Positions 35,238-44,210 of a DNA stretch of 64,000 nucleotides are shown here, one piece after another. Made by a program: the position numbers and the translations under genes. This stretch comes from Natronococcus pandeyae (GTDB taxonomy: Archaea; Halobacteriota; Halobacteria; Halobacteriales; Natrialbaceae), in assembly GCF_008122205.1 (NCBI RefSeq), contig NZ_PHNJ01000008.1:124001-188000 (forward strand). Direction: 5' to 3'. The notes beneath the pieces were generated by a model. That model worked only from the letters and a program-made list of their open reading frames with translations, ran no database searches and was not told the DNA's origin. Position 1 is the stretch's first letter, and each line of letters starts with the position of its first letter.

Positions 35238-36065
35238 ATGGCAGAACTCCCGCTCGACGACGGCGCCCTCTGGTACGATACTCGCGGCGACGGTCCGCCA
35301 CTGGTCTTCGTCCACGGCGGCTGGATGAACGGTCGTGCCTGGCAGCCACAGGTCGAGCACTTCGCGGACGACTATCGGACGATCACCCTCGACGTCCGCG
35401 GTCACGGCCGGACCGGCGCGACCGGTCTCGACCGGTACTCGATCGACCTCTTTACCGACGATCTCGAGGCGCTGCTCGACCACCTCGACCTCGAGGAGCC
35501 GATCCTTTGTGGGCTCTCGCTCGGTTCGATGGTCGTCCAGCGGTACCTCGACCGGCACCCGGATCGTGCGGCAGGCGCGATTCTCGGCGGCGCCGTCCGG
35601 TCGATGCCGCCGATCGACCTCCCGCCGGGAACGAAGCCGTTCCTGTCGCCGCTGCCGGGGATCGCAGCGTCGGCATCGATGATGGGGTCCGAGACGACGT
35701 TTCGATCGATGCTGTGTTCGATCCGGGCGACGACTGGCGAACGGTGGCTGTCGGTGGACTCCGGGGTCCGAGCGGACGCGATGGAGGCCGTCGGCGAGGT
35801 CTCGAGCGGGGAGTTCCAGAAAGTGTTCGGTGCGCTCTACCGGTTCGAGCCGCCAGCACTGGACCACGTCGAGACGCCGACGCTCGTCGTCCACGGCGAC
35901 CAGGAAGCGCCGCTGGTCAAGCGACAGGGGCGCGAGATCGCCACGGAAGTCGACGACGGCGACTGGCTCGAACTGTCCAGATCCGGGCACCTCGTCAATC
36001 AGGATCGGCCGCAGGCGTTCAACGACGCCAGCACGACGTTCCTGGGACGACTGTCCCCAACGTGA
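35238..36065 (+). CDS. alpha/beta hydrolase
   Basis: The 275-residue protein shows the alpha/beta hydrolase pattern: PPLVFVHGGWMNGRAWQPQ (oxyanion HG), LDVRGHGRTGATG, PILCGLSLGSMVVQRY (nucleophile Ser in GxSxG), VHGDQEAPLVKRQGRE (Asp) and SRSGHLVNQDRPQAFND (His in GHLV). The cap region (about 140-210) is short. Members include haloperoxidase-like esterases and 3-oxoadipate enol-lactonases; the exact substrate is unknown. Preceded by a permease and followed by a tRNA-like segment and a PhaJ-like hydratase. Confidence 0.88.
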   Translation: MAELPLDDGALWYDTRGDGPPLVFVHGGWMNGRAWQPQVEHFADDYRTITLDVRGHGRTGATGLDRYSIDLFTDDLEALLDHLDLEEPILCGLSLGSMVVQRYLDRHPDRAAGAILGGAVRSMPPIDLPPGTKPFLSPLPGIAASASMMGSETTFRSMLCSIRATTGERWLSVDSGVRADAMEAVGEVSSGEFQKVFGALYRFEPPALDHVETPTLVVHGDQEAPLVKRQGREIATEVDDGDWLELSRSGHLVNQDRPQAFNDASTTFLGRLSPT

Positions 36066-36139
36066 GAGCGATCCCGTGCGGTTCCACGCGGAACGCACGC
36101 TGAACGCTAACGTTCACGATTGGCCATCCAATATGGTTT

Positions 36140-36202
36140 GGCGGTGTTGCCAAGAGGCCTGCTGCGGTAGCCTGACACGATAGGCTCCCGGTTCGATCCG
36201 CC
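36140..36202 (+). ncRNA. possible tRNA-like relic or small structured RNA
   Basis: The segment has GGCGG (36140-36144) able to pair with CCGCC (36198-36202), a tRNA-D-arm-like TTGCCAAGAGGCC, a hairpin AGCCT-N8-AGGCT (36169-36186) where an anticodon arm would lie, and GGTTCGATCC like a T loop. It is too short and the 8-base loop and missing T stem do not fit a working tRNA. It may be a decayed tRNA or attachment-site remnant, or chance. Confidence 0.2.
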
Positions 36203-36243
36203 GGTCCGTCAGCGACACCGAGATCAACACAACTCGAAGACAA

Positions 36244-36885
36244 ATGAGTAGTAAGCCGACACCGACAGATCCGACCGATTCCGTACCGAGTACCGAACGC
36301 TGGGCGAATATCTCCCAGCACGTCGTCAACAGCTACGTCGAGGCCAACAACGCGTTCCTGGCAGCGATGGGCCTCTCCGACGCGCAGTCCTCGAGCGAGG
36401 AGTGCTCGACGACCGAACCGCCGGCCGTCGACGAAGTCGCCTACGGCGACGTCGAGTGGTCGATGGAGCGCTCGGCCGATACGCTCGAGGAGCTCGGCGT
36501 CGGCGACTCCGTCCAGTTCACCAAACCCGTCGACGAGATCGACGTCTCGGCGTTCGCCCAGGTCTCGGGCGATACCAACCGACTGCATCTGGAGGAGTCG
36601 TTCGCCGAAGAGACCCAGTTCGGCGGCTCGATCGCTCACGGCACGCTCGTCGCCGGCACCATCAGTGCGGCGCTGGCACGGTTTCCGGGGCTGACCGTCT
36701 ATCTCTCACAGGACCTCGAGTTCCAGGCACCGGTCGAGATCGGCGCAACGGTCACCGCCGACTGTGAGATCGTCGAAAACCTCGGCGGCAACCGGTACCG
36801 GATCCGGACGACGGTCCGTTCGGACGAGGAGACGGTGATCGACGGCGAAGCGGTCGTCCTGATCGACGAGGCACCCGAAGAGTAG
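36244..36885 (+). CDS. phaJ: MaoC-like (R)-specific enoyl-CoA hydratase, PhaJ-type
   Basis: The 213-residue protein has a 75-residue acidic/helical N-terminal part (MSSKPTPTDPTDS, NISQHVVNSYVEANNAFLAAMGL) and a hot-dog MaoC domain: KPVDEIDVSAFAQVSGDTNRLHLEESFAEE and FGGSIAHGTLVAGTISAAL, with the catalytic Asp and His in SGDTNRLH. It hydrates trans-2-enoyl-CoA to (R)-3-hydroxyacyl-CoA, feeding polyhydroxyalkanoate synthesis in haloarchaea. The extra N-terminal helix with NNAFLAAMGL resembles the phasin-like region found in haloarchaeal PHA-associated proteins, from memory. No PHA synthase is in the window. Confidence 0.8.
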   Translation: MSSKPTPTDPTDSVPSTERWANISQHVVNSYVEANNAFLAAMGLSDAQSSSEECSTTEPPAVDEVAYGDVEWSMERSADTLEELGVGDSVQFTKPVDEIDVSAFAQVSGDTNRLHLEESFAEETQFGGSIAHGTLVAGTISAALARFPGLTVYLSQDLEFQAPVEIGATVTADCEIVENLGGNRYRIRTTVRSDEETVIDGEAVVLIDEAPEE

Positions 36886-37072
36886 GACGACGGGTCGATC
36901 GAGGATGAACTCCGGCGGACTGGTTCTCCGTAGATAGTAGCACGGTTTCGGTATTCAGAAACGAAAAACGGCCGTTCCGTACAGGTCGAAGAAGCAACGC
37001 TGCGGTAACGCGGCAAGCGTAGCACCCGCGAGCGACCGACGGGAGTGAGCGGCCTTTTTAACGTAGATTTTT

Positions 37073-37160
37073 GCGCGAGTGGTTCCGCGCGAGGTCGTCG
37101 GCGCAAAGCGCCGACTGCTTGAGGGATCGAAGATCCCTCTCTGTCGGCGAAATCCCGACA
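37073..37160. repeat. array of four consecutive hairpins
   Basis: Four inverted repeats follow each other: GCGCG..CGCGC (37073-37090), GTCGGCGC-AAA-GCGCCGAC (37097-37115, perfect 8-bp stem), GAGGGATC-GAA-GATCCCTC (37121-37139, perfect 8-bp stem) and TGTCGG..CCGACA (37142-37160). T-runs precede them. The rest of this 350-base space between phaJ and the kinase (36886-37234) has no gene. They could be a structured RNA or terminator for the convergent genes; haloarchaea carry similar repeats. Confidence 0.7.
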
Positions 37161-37234
37161 CCGAAAAAGGTACGTGTCTCTCTACGTGACGAATCTACCA
37201 GTTCGTATTCAAAACGTTTCGTACCTGAATCGGG

Positions 37235-40200
37235 CTATGCGGCCGGCAGGCGGAACGAAAACGTCGTTCCCTCGCCGGGTTCGGAGTCGACCCAGATCTC
37301 CCCGTCGTGGCGTTCGACGATCCGCTTGCAGAGCGCGAGGCCGATGCCGGTCCCGTCGTGATCCTCGTGGCTGTGAAGCCGCTGAAACACCTCGAAGATC
37401 CGGTCGGCGTCGTCCGGATGGATGCCGATCCCCCCGTCGCGAACCGAGACGACCCACGCCGGCCCGTCGTTCTCCGCGGCGGTGCCGCTCCGTTTCGAGG
37501 GGCTTCGCGCCTCGCATCGCTCGGCCGAGACGTGTATCCGCGGCGGTTCGTCGCCGCTGTACTCGATCGCGTTATCGAGTAGGTTCTGGAATAGCTGTCG
37601 CAGCTGGCTCGAGTCGCCCTCGACGCGGGGAAGCGTGGCGGCGGTGATCTCGGCGTCGGACTCGTCGATCGTTATCTCCAGATCCTGTTTCGCCGCCGCG
37701 AGTACCTCGTCCAGTTCGGTCGGCTCGAACGGATCCCCTTGCGTTTCGACCCGCGAGTACTCGAGCAGCCCCTCGATCATCGCGTTCATCCGCTCGGCGC
37801 CGTCGACGGCGAACCCGATGAACTCCTGGCCCTCCTCGTCGAGGTCGTCGCCGTATCGGTTCTCGATCAACTGGAGGTAGCTCGAGACCATCCGCAGCGG
37901 CTCCTGGAGGTCGTGAGAGGCGGCGTAGGCGAACTGTTCGAGGCGCTCGTTCGACTCCTCGAGTTGACGCCGGTACTGCCGTCGCTCGGTGATGTCCGTT
38001 TGCGTGATGACCCCGTGGCTGATCTCGCCGCTCGCGTCTCGGATCGGCATCCCGTGGAGCATGACGGTCCGACGCTCGCCGTCCGTGGTTTCGATCTCGC
38101 AGATGTCCGGCTCAGTGACCTCTTCGCCCTCGAGAACGCGAGCGAGGGTCCACTCGTCCGGATCGACCGGCTCGCCGGTGTCGGCCCACCAGCCGTTGTA
38201 CTGCTCGTAGTCGGCGACGGTCTCCGCGTCGAAGACGTCGCCGCCCCAGATCTCCCTGGCGGTTTCGTTGGCCTCGACGAGTCGGCCGTCCGCGTCCGCG
38301 ACGACGACGGCGACCGGCAGCAGTTCGAACAGGCTCTCGAGCTGGCGCTTGTGTCGCTGGAGTTCCTGTTCGGCGCGCTTTCGCTCGGTAATGTCGACGA
38401 GCGTGCCGGGGAACGTGACGGGGTTGCCGTCCTCGTCACACTCGACGTGGCCGCGGGCGACGACCCAGCGGAGGTCGCCCTCGTCGTTCCAGACGCGGTA
38501 CTCGGACTCGTACTCGCCACAGGACTGGATTGCGTCTTCGATCCTCTCTCTGATCCGCTCGCGGTCGTCCTCGTGGATCGCCGAGACGAACTGATCGAGC
38601 GAGACACCCTCCGTTGCGGCCTCGGGATCGACCCCGAACGTCCGGGCGAGCGTGCTGCCAGTGACGAACCTGTCTTCGGGAATCTGCCACTCCCAGGTGC
38701 CGACGGCGCCGGCTTCGGTCGCGGCTTCCAGCTGTTCCTTGGCGTCGCGGACGTACTGCTCGCGCTCGAGGCGGTCGTACGCCGATTGCGCGTTCGTGGC
38801 GAGAATCTCGACGAGCTGTTGCTGTTTGTCGTCAATCTCACCGGTCGTACACGCGCCGGCGACGACGACGCCGTGATCGCCCATCGGAACGAACAGCCCG
38901 CTTCGCATCTCGGTCTCGCCCGAGTTGACCTGGACTCGAGGCGGCTCGGCCTCCGCATCGTAGCGGTAGAGCTCCCCCGCTTCGAAGGCCTGGGCGGTGC
39001 GGCTCGTTCCGTCGGGTCGCAGTTCGGTGAACCGCTGTGCGGGAAACGCTTCGTCTACCGAGTGGGCGTCCGGAACCAGCACGTCCCGATCGGGGTCGTG
39101 CTGATAACACGCGACGCAGGGGAGATCGAGCACGTTCGACGCCGTGTCGACGATGATTTCGCTGATATCGGCTTTCGTTTCGGCGCTCAGGAACAGCCGT
39201 GACGAGTCGTGAAGGCCCGTGAGCATCCCCTCGAACTCCTTGCGTTCGGTGACGTCGCGGGCGATGGCGACGACGTACTCCCGTTCCAGTTCGACGAAGG
39301 TGACGTTGACTTCTACGGGGTAGATGGCTCCGTCCTCCCGTCTGTGATAGCCGTCGAAGATTGCTTCGCCCTCGGCTCTCAGCTCCTCGACGAAGGACCG
39401 CCACGCGTCGTGGTCGGGGAGTTCGGTTTCGACGTCGGGAACCGTTAGTTGCAGGAACTCTTCACGGGAGTAGCCGTGTCGGCGACACGCCGTCTCGTTG
39501 ACGTCCACGAACGCACCGGTCTCCGGATCGATTACCATGATGCTATCGGTGGAGTGATCGAGCAGGTTCCGGAACAGTTCGAGTTCCTGCTCTCGGTCCT
39601 TGCGCTCGGTAACGTCTCGAAAGTAGATCGACAGCCCCGTTTCCGACGGATAGACGTGTTCCTCGTACCAGGTATCGTCCGGTGGATGATACTCTTCGAA
39701 CGAGACCGACTCCTGGGTTTCCATCGCCTCGCGGTACCGGTCTTCGAACGAGGTTCCGACGATATCCGGAAAGGTCTCCCAGAGATTCATTCCGAGCAGT
39801 TCTTCGCTCTCGACGGCGAGGATCTGCCCGGCGCGCTCGTTCGCGTGGGTGAACGTCCACTCTCGATCGAGGGCCATGACCCCGTCGGTAATCCGCCCGT
39901 AGATTTCGTCGAGTTCCACGGATAGCTCGTCCGCGCGCCGCTCGAGCCGTCGCTCGCGCTCTTTCAGGGCGGTGACGTCCTTGCCGGTCGTCACGACCCG
40001 GTCGATCTCCCCGTCGTCGGTCAGTACGGGCTTCGCGTTGACCGACAGCCAGCGGTGACTCCCGCCCGGCCGCTCGACCCGTAGCACGCGGTCGGATACC
40101 GGTTCTCCGGTCGCCAGCGTCTGTGCGAACGGATGCTCTTCGACCGGAATCCGCGTCCCGTTCTCGTCGTACACCGGTCTGTCCGACGGATCGTAACGCT

Positions 40201-40780
40201 CCGCGTCCTCGACGTCGAGCAGTTCCCGCCCGCGCTCGTTGATGCGCAGGATCTCGCCGTCCGAGTCCAGAACCACGATCCCGATGTGGCTGGCCTCGAT
40301 AATTCGGTCGGTCAGGCTCCGCTCGCGCTCGAGTTGGGCTTCCCGCTCGTGGAGTTCGCGTTTCGTCTGCGTCCGATCGCCAACGTCGCGAACGATGCCG
40401 ACGGCCCCCTGCAACGTTTCCTCCTCGACGAGGGGATTCAGCGTCAGTTCGCAGGGGACCGCTTCATCGGCGGCCGTCCGAACAGTGATCTCGATCGGCT
40501 CGGTCCGGTGCTCGTCGCGCTCGAAGCTATCGCGGATCTCTCGCTCGATTCGGTCGCCGTCGTCCAGAACCAGCGCCGCCGGCTCGCCGAGCAGTTCCTC
40601 GCGCGTATAGCCAGTTAGCTCGAGGATGGCGTCGTTGACTGCGAGAAATCGTCCGTCGGCGTCGAGCTGGTAGATCCCGTTGTCGACTGCGTTAACGAGC
40701 GTTCGATAGCGCTGCAGCGCTCGGCCACCGTCCGCATCTGCCCAGAACTCCTGATCGGTGGCGTCCGCTCGTTCACTCAT
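37235..40780 (-). CDS. multi-PAS/GAF sensor histidine kinase
   Basis: The ATG at 40780 gives 1181 residues. In order I see six PAS-type domains and one GAF: PAS1 (about 25-145), PAS2 (155-275), PAS3 (290-395), PAS4 (400-520), GAF (525-680, with FVPMGDHGVVVAG), PAS5 (695-810, GTWEWQIPED) and PAS6 (815-935). The HisKA H-box FAYAASHDLQEPLRMV has the phosphorylated His at about 956, and the HATPase domain shows QNLLDNAIEYS (N box), VRDGGIGI (G1) and GTGIGLALCKRI (G2). No membrane segment is predicted, so it is a cytoplasmic sensor, perhaps of redox or ligand cues. No response-regulator gene is adjacent; haloarchaeal kinases are often orphans. Confidence 0.92.
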   Translation of the reverse strand: MSERADATDQEFWADADGGRALQRYRTLVNAVDNGIYQLDADGRFLAVNDAILELTGYTREELLGEPAALVLDDGDRIEREIRDSFERDEHRTEPIEITVRTAADEAVPCELTLNPLVEEETLQGAVGIVRDVGDRTQTKRELHEREAQLERERSLTDRIIEASHIGIVVLDSDGEILRINERGRELLDVEDAERYDPSDRPVYDENGTRIPVEEHPFAQTLATGEPVSDRVLRVERPGGSHRWLSVNAKPVLTDDGEIDRVVTTGKDVTALKERERRLERRADELSVELDEIYGRITDGVMALDREWTFTHANERAGQILAVESEELLGMNLWETFPDIVGTSFEDRYREAMETQESVSFEEYHPPDDTWYEEHVYPSETGLSIYFRDVTERKDREQELELFRNLLDHSTDSIMVIDPETGAFVDVNETACRRHGYSREEFLQLTVPDVETELPDHDAWRSFVEELRAEGEAIFDGYHRREDGAIYPVEVNVTFVELEREYVVAIARDVTERKEFEGMLTGLHDSSRLFLSAETKADISEIIVDTASNVLDLPCVACYQHDPDRDVLVPDAHSVDEAFPAQRFTELRPDGTSRTAQAFEAGELYRYDAEAEPPRVQVNSGETEMRSGLFVPMGDHGVVVAGACTTGEIDDKQQQLVEILATNAQSAYDRLEREQYVRDAKEQLEAATEAGAVGTWEWQIPEDRFVTGSTLARTFGVDPEAATEGVSLDQFVSAIHEDDRERIRERIEDAIQSCGEYESEYRVWNDEGDLRWVVARGHVECDEDGNPVTFPGTLVDITERKRAEQELQRHKRQLESLFELLPVAVVVADADGRLVEANETAREIWGGDVFDAETVADYEQYNGWWADTGEPVDPDEWTLARVLEGEEVTEPDICEIETTDGERRTVMLHGMPIRDASGEISHGVITQTDITERRQYRRQLEESNERLEQFAYAASHDLQEPLRMVSSYLQLIENRYGDDLDEEGQEFIGFAVDGAERMNAMIEGLLEYSRVETQGDPFEPTELDEVLAAAKQDLEITIDESDAEITAATLPRVEGDSSQLRQLFQNLLDNAIEYSGDEPPRIHVSAERCEARSPSKRSGTAAENDGPAWVVSVRDGGIGIHPDDADRIFEVFQRLHSHEDHDGTGIGLALCKRIVERHDGEIWVDSEPGEGTTFSFRLPAA

Positions 40781-41086
40781 ATAATCATACGAACGTCTCG
40801 AGCTGAATAAGTACACCGGGACCGGTGATACAGCGCTCACTCGAGACCATCCGTCCGTTTCGGCACTCGAGATGGCGTCTCGACTACCCGGCTTCTGGCG
40901 GTAACCTCTCGTAACTGGGTTACGGAGCAGTACGCGAGCGTATTTGATCCGGGGCTACTGTGAGCGATATATGGACTCGAACACGGGCCCGTTCCGTCCC
41001 GTCTCCCGGATCGGCCCGCCTTCGACTGTTCTTGATCGGAGGGTGCCCTCGCTCGCAGATCGAGACGGAGGTGCCAGCGTCGACGG

Positions 41087-41791
41087 ATGACTCGAGCAAC
41101 AACCCGCTCTTTCCGTCCGCCGGTACCAAACCTCCGGACGGTACTTTTCTGGACGGCTGTCGTTCTCTTCGAGAGTTTGCTCGTGCTGACGTACGTCACG
41201 GTCCAGGGGGCTGAATTTGGGCTCTTTCACGTCTATCCGTTCGTTTGGCTCAACGTCGGTCTCTGGGCGGTTTGGCGGACGAATCCAAGATCCGCCCCCC
41301 GAGGGCGAACGTCGATTGCTGGAACGATCGCAGTCGGCTATTTTCTACTTCTGGGCTACGTTGGAGGACTGTTCAGCGAAGGGCACAGCCACCACGACCA
41401 CCACGAGCACCTCCACGAGAGCCACGCAGAGTTCCTCTACGGTCTAGATATGACGATAACGGCACCACCGGGGTACGGGCCAGCCGTATTTTACTCGAGT
41501 CCGGATCTACTGCTGGCTGTTTCGCCGTACAATTTCGTCGGTTACGTCGCTCTCGCGTACCTGATCTATGCAGCGATACTCGACATCTACAACGCGGCTC
41601 TTCCGGGCGTCCTCGGCTTGTTCACGTGTATCACCTGTAGTTGGCCGCTCCTTGCGACCATCGCCACGGGTGCCGGGGGTGCTACCGGTGCTGTCGCAAC
41701 GACCGTCTACAGCCAGGCGTACGGTATTTCGACGGTTGCGTTCGTGCTCACAGTCGGCCTGCTGTACTGGCGCCCGTTTGCTCGGGAGTGA
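41087..41791 (+). CDS. His-rich polytopic membrane protein
   Basis: The 234-residue protein has about six membrane segments. Between the second and third is an acidic, exceptionally His-rich loop (GHSHHDHHEHLHESHAE, about residues 102-118), typical of divalent metal binding. Later segments include ILDIYNAALPGVLGLFTCITCSW and VAFVLTVGLLYWRP. It stands divergently before the ABC-2 exporter pair (41994-43936), so a role in metal handling or in that transporter is possible. No named family recognised. The gene's codon usage is slightly less GC-biased than average. Confidence 0.75.
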   Translation: MTRATTRSFRPPVPNLRTVLFWTAVVLFESLLVLTYVTVQGAEFGLFHVYPFVWLNVGLWAVWRTNPRSAPRGRTSIAGTIAVGYFLLLGYVGGLFSEGHSHHDHHEHLHESHAEFLYGLDMTITAPPGYGPAVFYSSPDLLLAVSPYNFVGYVALAYLIYAAILDIYNAALPGVLGLFTCITCSWPLLATIATGAGGATGAVATTVYSQAYGISTVAFVLTVGLLYWRPFARE

Positions 41792-41993
41792 CTCGTCTGG
41801 TGAGGAGCCCCTGATTCACCCACGGCTAATCGACGCGGTAGATGATCGACGAAGGATCTCCGTGCATCCACGAGCCACCGACTCGTCGTATTCAAGAGTC
41901 AGGGTGTCAGTAGTCTCACTGCTTCCGGGGCCGTACTGAGGGCAGACGTCGAGCCACCACTCGCATCGAGAACGGCGAGGCGCCGTGAGTCCA

Positions 41994-42806
41994 TCAGTAG
42001 TCGCCGAGGACGCCAAGCCGTCTCGCTCGGCGAGTCGCGTACTGAAAGACTGCATATCCCAACACCAGGTATCCAGCAGCGACTCCGACCAGAAGCGCGA
42101 TTTCAGCCGGTGTGAATTCCCAGAGCCGGATGCCGTCGATCATCGCACGCTGGAGGAGGGCGCTCCCGTGGGCGAGGGGAAGAAATTGCAGCCACCCGAG
42201 GTCGAACGCGGGTGCGGAAATGAGCACGATAAACCCGAACTGGAGGAGGTTGAGCCAGTTGCCGATCTGTTTGTAGAGGACCGTGACTCCGCCGGCCGCG
42301 AGACCGAGTCCAAGCACCGAGACGATGCTGAGCGTGGCGATGACGACGATCGTGAACAGGTGCAGTTCCAGCGTCGTCCCGGTGATGCCGATCATCACCG
42401 CCAGGATTATCGTCGAGGTGATGAACGTCCGTACGATCTTCGCGACGCCTTTCAACAGGGCAACAGGCGCGAATCCGAACGGCGTCATCACGTGACGCTC
42501 GAGGGTCCCCCACTGAACCTCACTCCCGATATCGTTCGAGATGGAGGAGTACGCACCGACAGAAAGCGTCCACAGGAAGTAGCCGACGATGATCCCTTCG
42601 ATCGAGTCGGTGAGCGCTTGCCCGGCGACCATCTGCCCGCCGTAAAAGAGCACTCCGAAAAAGAACAGCGCAACGATGATTCCCCCGATCGCATTGGCGG
42701 GATAGCGAACGAAGATCAAGTACTCCCGGTACAGAACCGCTTTCGAGAGGTGATAGTAGCCTGCGTTCCGTGGCGCGTCACCTGCGTCGGTATGTCGTGC
42801 AGTCAT
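41994..42806 (-). CDS. ABC-2 type transporter permease
   Basis: The 270-residue protein has about six membrane segments with the ABC-2 pattern: a cytoplasmic N-terminus (KAVLYREYLIFVRYPANAIGG), GGIIVALFFFGVLFYGGQMVAG, GIIVGYFLWTLSVGAYSSI, the GTLERHVMTPFGFAPVALLKG coupling loop and FGFIVLISAPAFDLGWLQFLPLAHG, ending with a helix LVGVAAGYLVLGYAVFQYATRRARR. Its start overlaps the ATPase gene stop by four bases. Such permeases export drugs, polysaccharide or lipid-linked substrates; substrate unknown. The proximity to a His-rich membrane protein is suggestive only. Confidence 0.9.
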   Translation of the reverse strand: MTARHTDAGDAPRNAGYYHLSKAVLYREYLIFVRYPANAIGGIIVALFFFGVLFYGGQMVAGQALTDSIEGIIVGYFLWTLSVGAYSSISNDIGSEVQWGTLERHVMTPFGFAPVALLKGVAKIVRTFITSTIILAVMIGITGTTLELHLFTIVVIATLSIVSVLGLGLAAGGVTVLYKQIGNWLNLLQFGFIVLISAPAFDLGWLQFLPLAHGSALLQRAMIDGIRLWEFTPAEIALLVGVAAGYLVLGYAVFQYATRRARRLGVLGDY

Positions 42807-43936
42807 CGGTCCCCACTCTCGAGGGACGTCATCCCGACGAACACGTCCTCGAGATCCGGTTCGACGGTCCGCACGTGTTCGAGCGGTACGTCCTCGGCAC
42901 GGAGTCGGTCCATCAGTTCGTACAGTCCATCGCTGTCCGTCGTGAGTTCGATGCGTGCACCGGGTTCCAACTGTTCGACACTGAGCGTATCGAATCGAGT
43001 CCGGAGTTTCGAAACGATCCGTCCGGTGAGACCACTGCTCGCGATCTCGATAGTATGTCGATCAGTCCCCTGGAGAAGTGCATCGACGGTGTCGTCTGCG
43101 ATAACCGTTCCATCGGACATAATGAGGACACGATCACAGACCGTCTCGACGACGTCCATACCGTGACTGCTGAGGATGACGGTCAGCCCTTCCTCCTCGA
43201 CGAGACGTCGCAACTCCCGTTGCAGCGTGCGTGAACTCTCGATGTCCAGCCCCAGCGTTGGCTCGTCGAGGAAGAGTATCTCCGCTCCTCCTGCGAGAAC
43301 GCTCGCCAGCGACACTTTTTGTTTCATCCCACGTGATAACTCACGGACGGGAACGTCCGCCTTCTCCGTGAGCCCCAACTGTGCGAGGAGTCGGTCGTGG
43401 CGCTCGCTCACTGAATCCGGATCGACACCGCTGATCGTGGCGAAGTATCGGAGGTTCTCCCTGACGGTTAATCGCCAGTAATCGTTCCGCGCCCCTTCCA
43501 GCATCGCATCGACGTACGCGTACGCTTCACGTGGCCGGTCGTAGACGTCGATCCCTCGGATTTGAACCGTCCCTTCGTCGGGAAGAACCATCCCGAGAAT
43601 CGACTTGATCAGCGTCGTCTTCCCGGCGCCGTTCGGGCCGAGCAATCCCACGATGGATCCGGTCTCGATGCCGAACGTGACGTCGTTTACCGCGGTAATT
43701 GCTTCCTCGCCATCACCGAACCGCTTGCTTAGACCGTCTACAGCGACAGCGACGTTCCGGCTGTCCGGTACCGACCTACCGACACCGTCAGAGACCTCAC
43801 TCACGGACTCGATCATCCCACCGGAGCCCCTCTGATCGAACGATGACCTGTCGGCGGATACAGCGGCTTCTCTCTCCTCGAGCGTGTTGTCTGGGTGTTC
43901 CCCGCTCGCGGGCCGACTGTTGTCTCGCACGGTCAC
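42803..43936 (-). CDS. ABC transporter ATP-binding protein
   Basis: The 377-residue protein starts with a 65-residue disordered region (an alternative Met at residue 41) and then the nucleotide-binding domain: VGLLGPNGAGKTTLIKSILG (Walker A), VRELSRGMKQKVSLASVLAGG (signature) and EILFLDEPTLGLDIESSRTLQ (Walker B), and SSHGMDVVETVCDRVLIMSDG with the switch His. The C-terminal region (about 290-370) is the extra domain of ABC-2 exporters (TIEIASSGLTGRIVSKLRTRF). It forms a two-gene exporter with the permease. Confidence 0.93.
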   Translation of the reverse strand: MTVRDNSRPASGEHPDNTLEEREAAVSADRSSFDQRGSGGMIESVSEVSDGVGRSVPDSRNVAVAVDGLSKRFGDGEEAITAVNDVTFGIETGSIVGLLGPNGAGKTTLIKSILGMVLPDEGTVQIRGIDVYDRPREAYAYVDAMLEGARNDYWRLTVRENLRYFATISGVDPDSVSERHDRLLAQLGLTEKADVPVRELSRGMKQKVSLASVLAGGAEILFLDEPTLGLDIESSRTLQRELRRLVEEEGLTVILSSHGMDVVETVCDRVLIMSDGTVIADDTVDALLQGTDRHTIEIASSGLTGRIVSKLRTRFDTLSVEQLEPGARIELTTDSDGLYELMDRLRAEDVPLEHVRTVEPDLEDVFVGMTSLESGDR

Positions 43937-44028
43937 ACTCGTCTTTTAAGTGAGGCTACTACAAAAACGCGAGGCCGCTATCCCAGGCCGTATTCAAATA
44001 CGACCGTGAGTTATCAGCGTCCGATGAG

Positions 44029-44122
44029 ACCACCACGAAAGCCCCTTCAGTCCCACCTCAGTCGGCTGCCTGGCCAGCCACCGTGGGTGGGACTGAAAGA
44101 GGGGTCCAGGGGCTTTCGTGGT
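44029..44122. repeat. short full copy of the dispersed palindromic element
   Basis: The copy has arms ACCACCACGAAAGCCCC and GGGGCTTTCGTGGT as a near-perfect outer palindrome, and inner arms TTCAGTCCCACC and GGTGGGACTGAAAG around GGCTGCCTGGCCAGCC. It is 94 bp, against 163 bp for the copy at 24683-24845, mainly because the segment between outer and inner arms is shorter. Confidence 0.8.
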
Positions 44123-44210
44123 AGACGAGAGAGGAGTCGTTGAAGGACGATTCGAAGAGACTGACGTAACGCACTCGTTACAGGGTGGAAAGCTGCGGCT
44201 CCGAGGGCCG

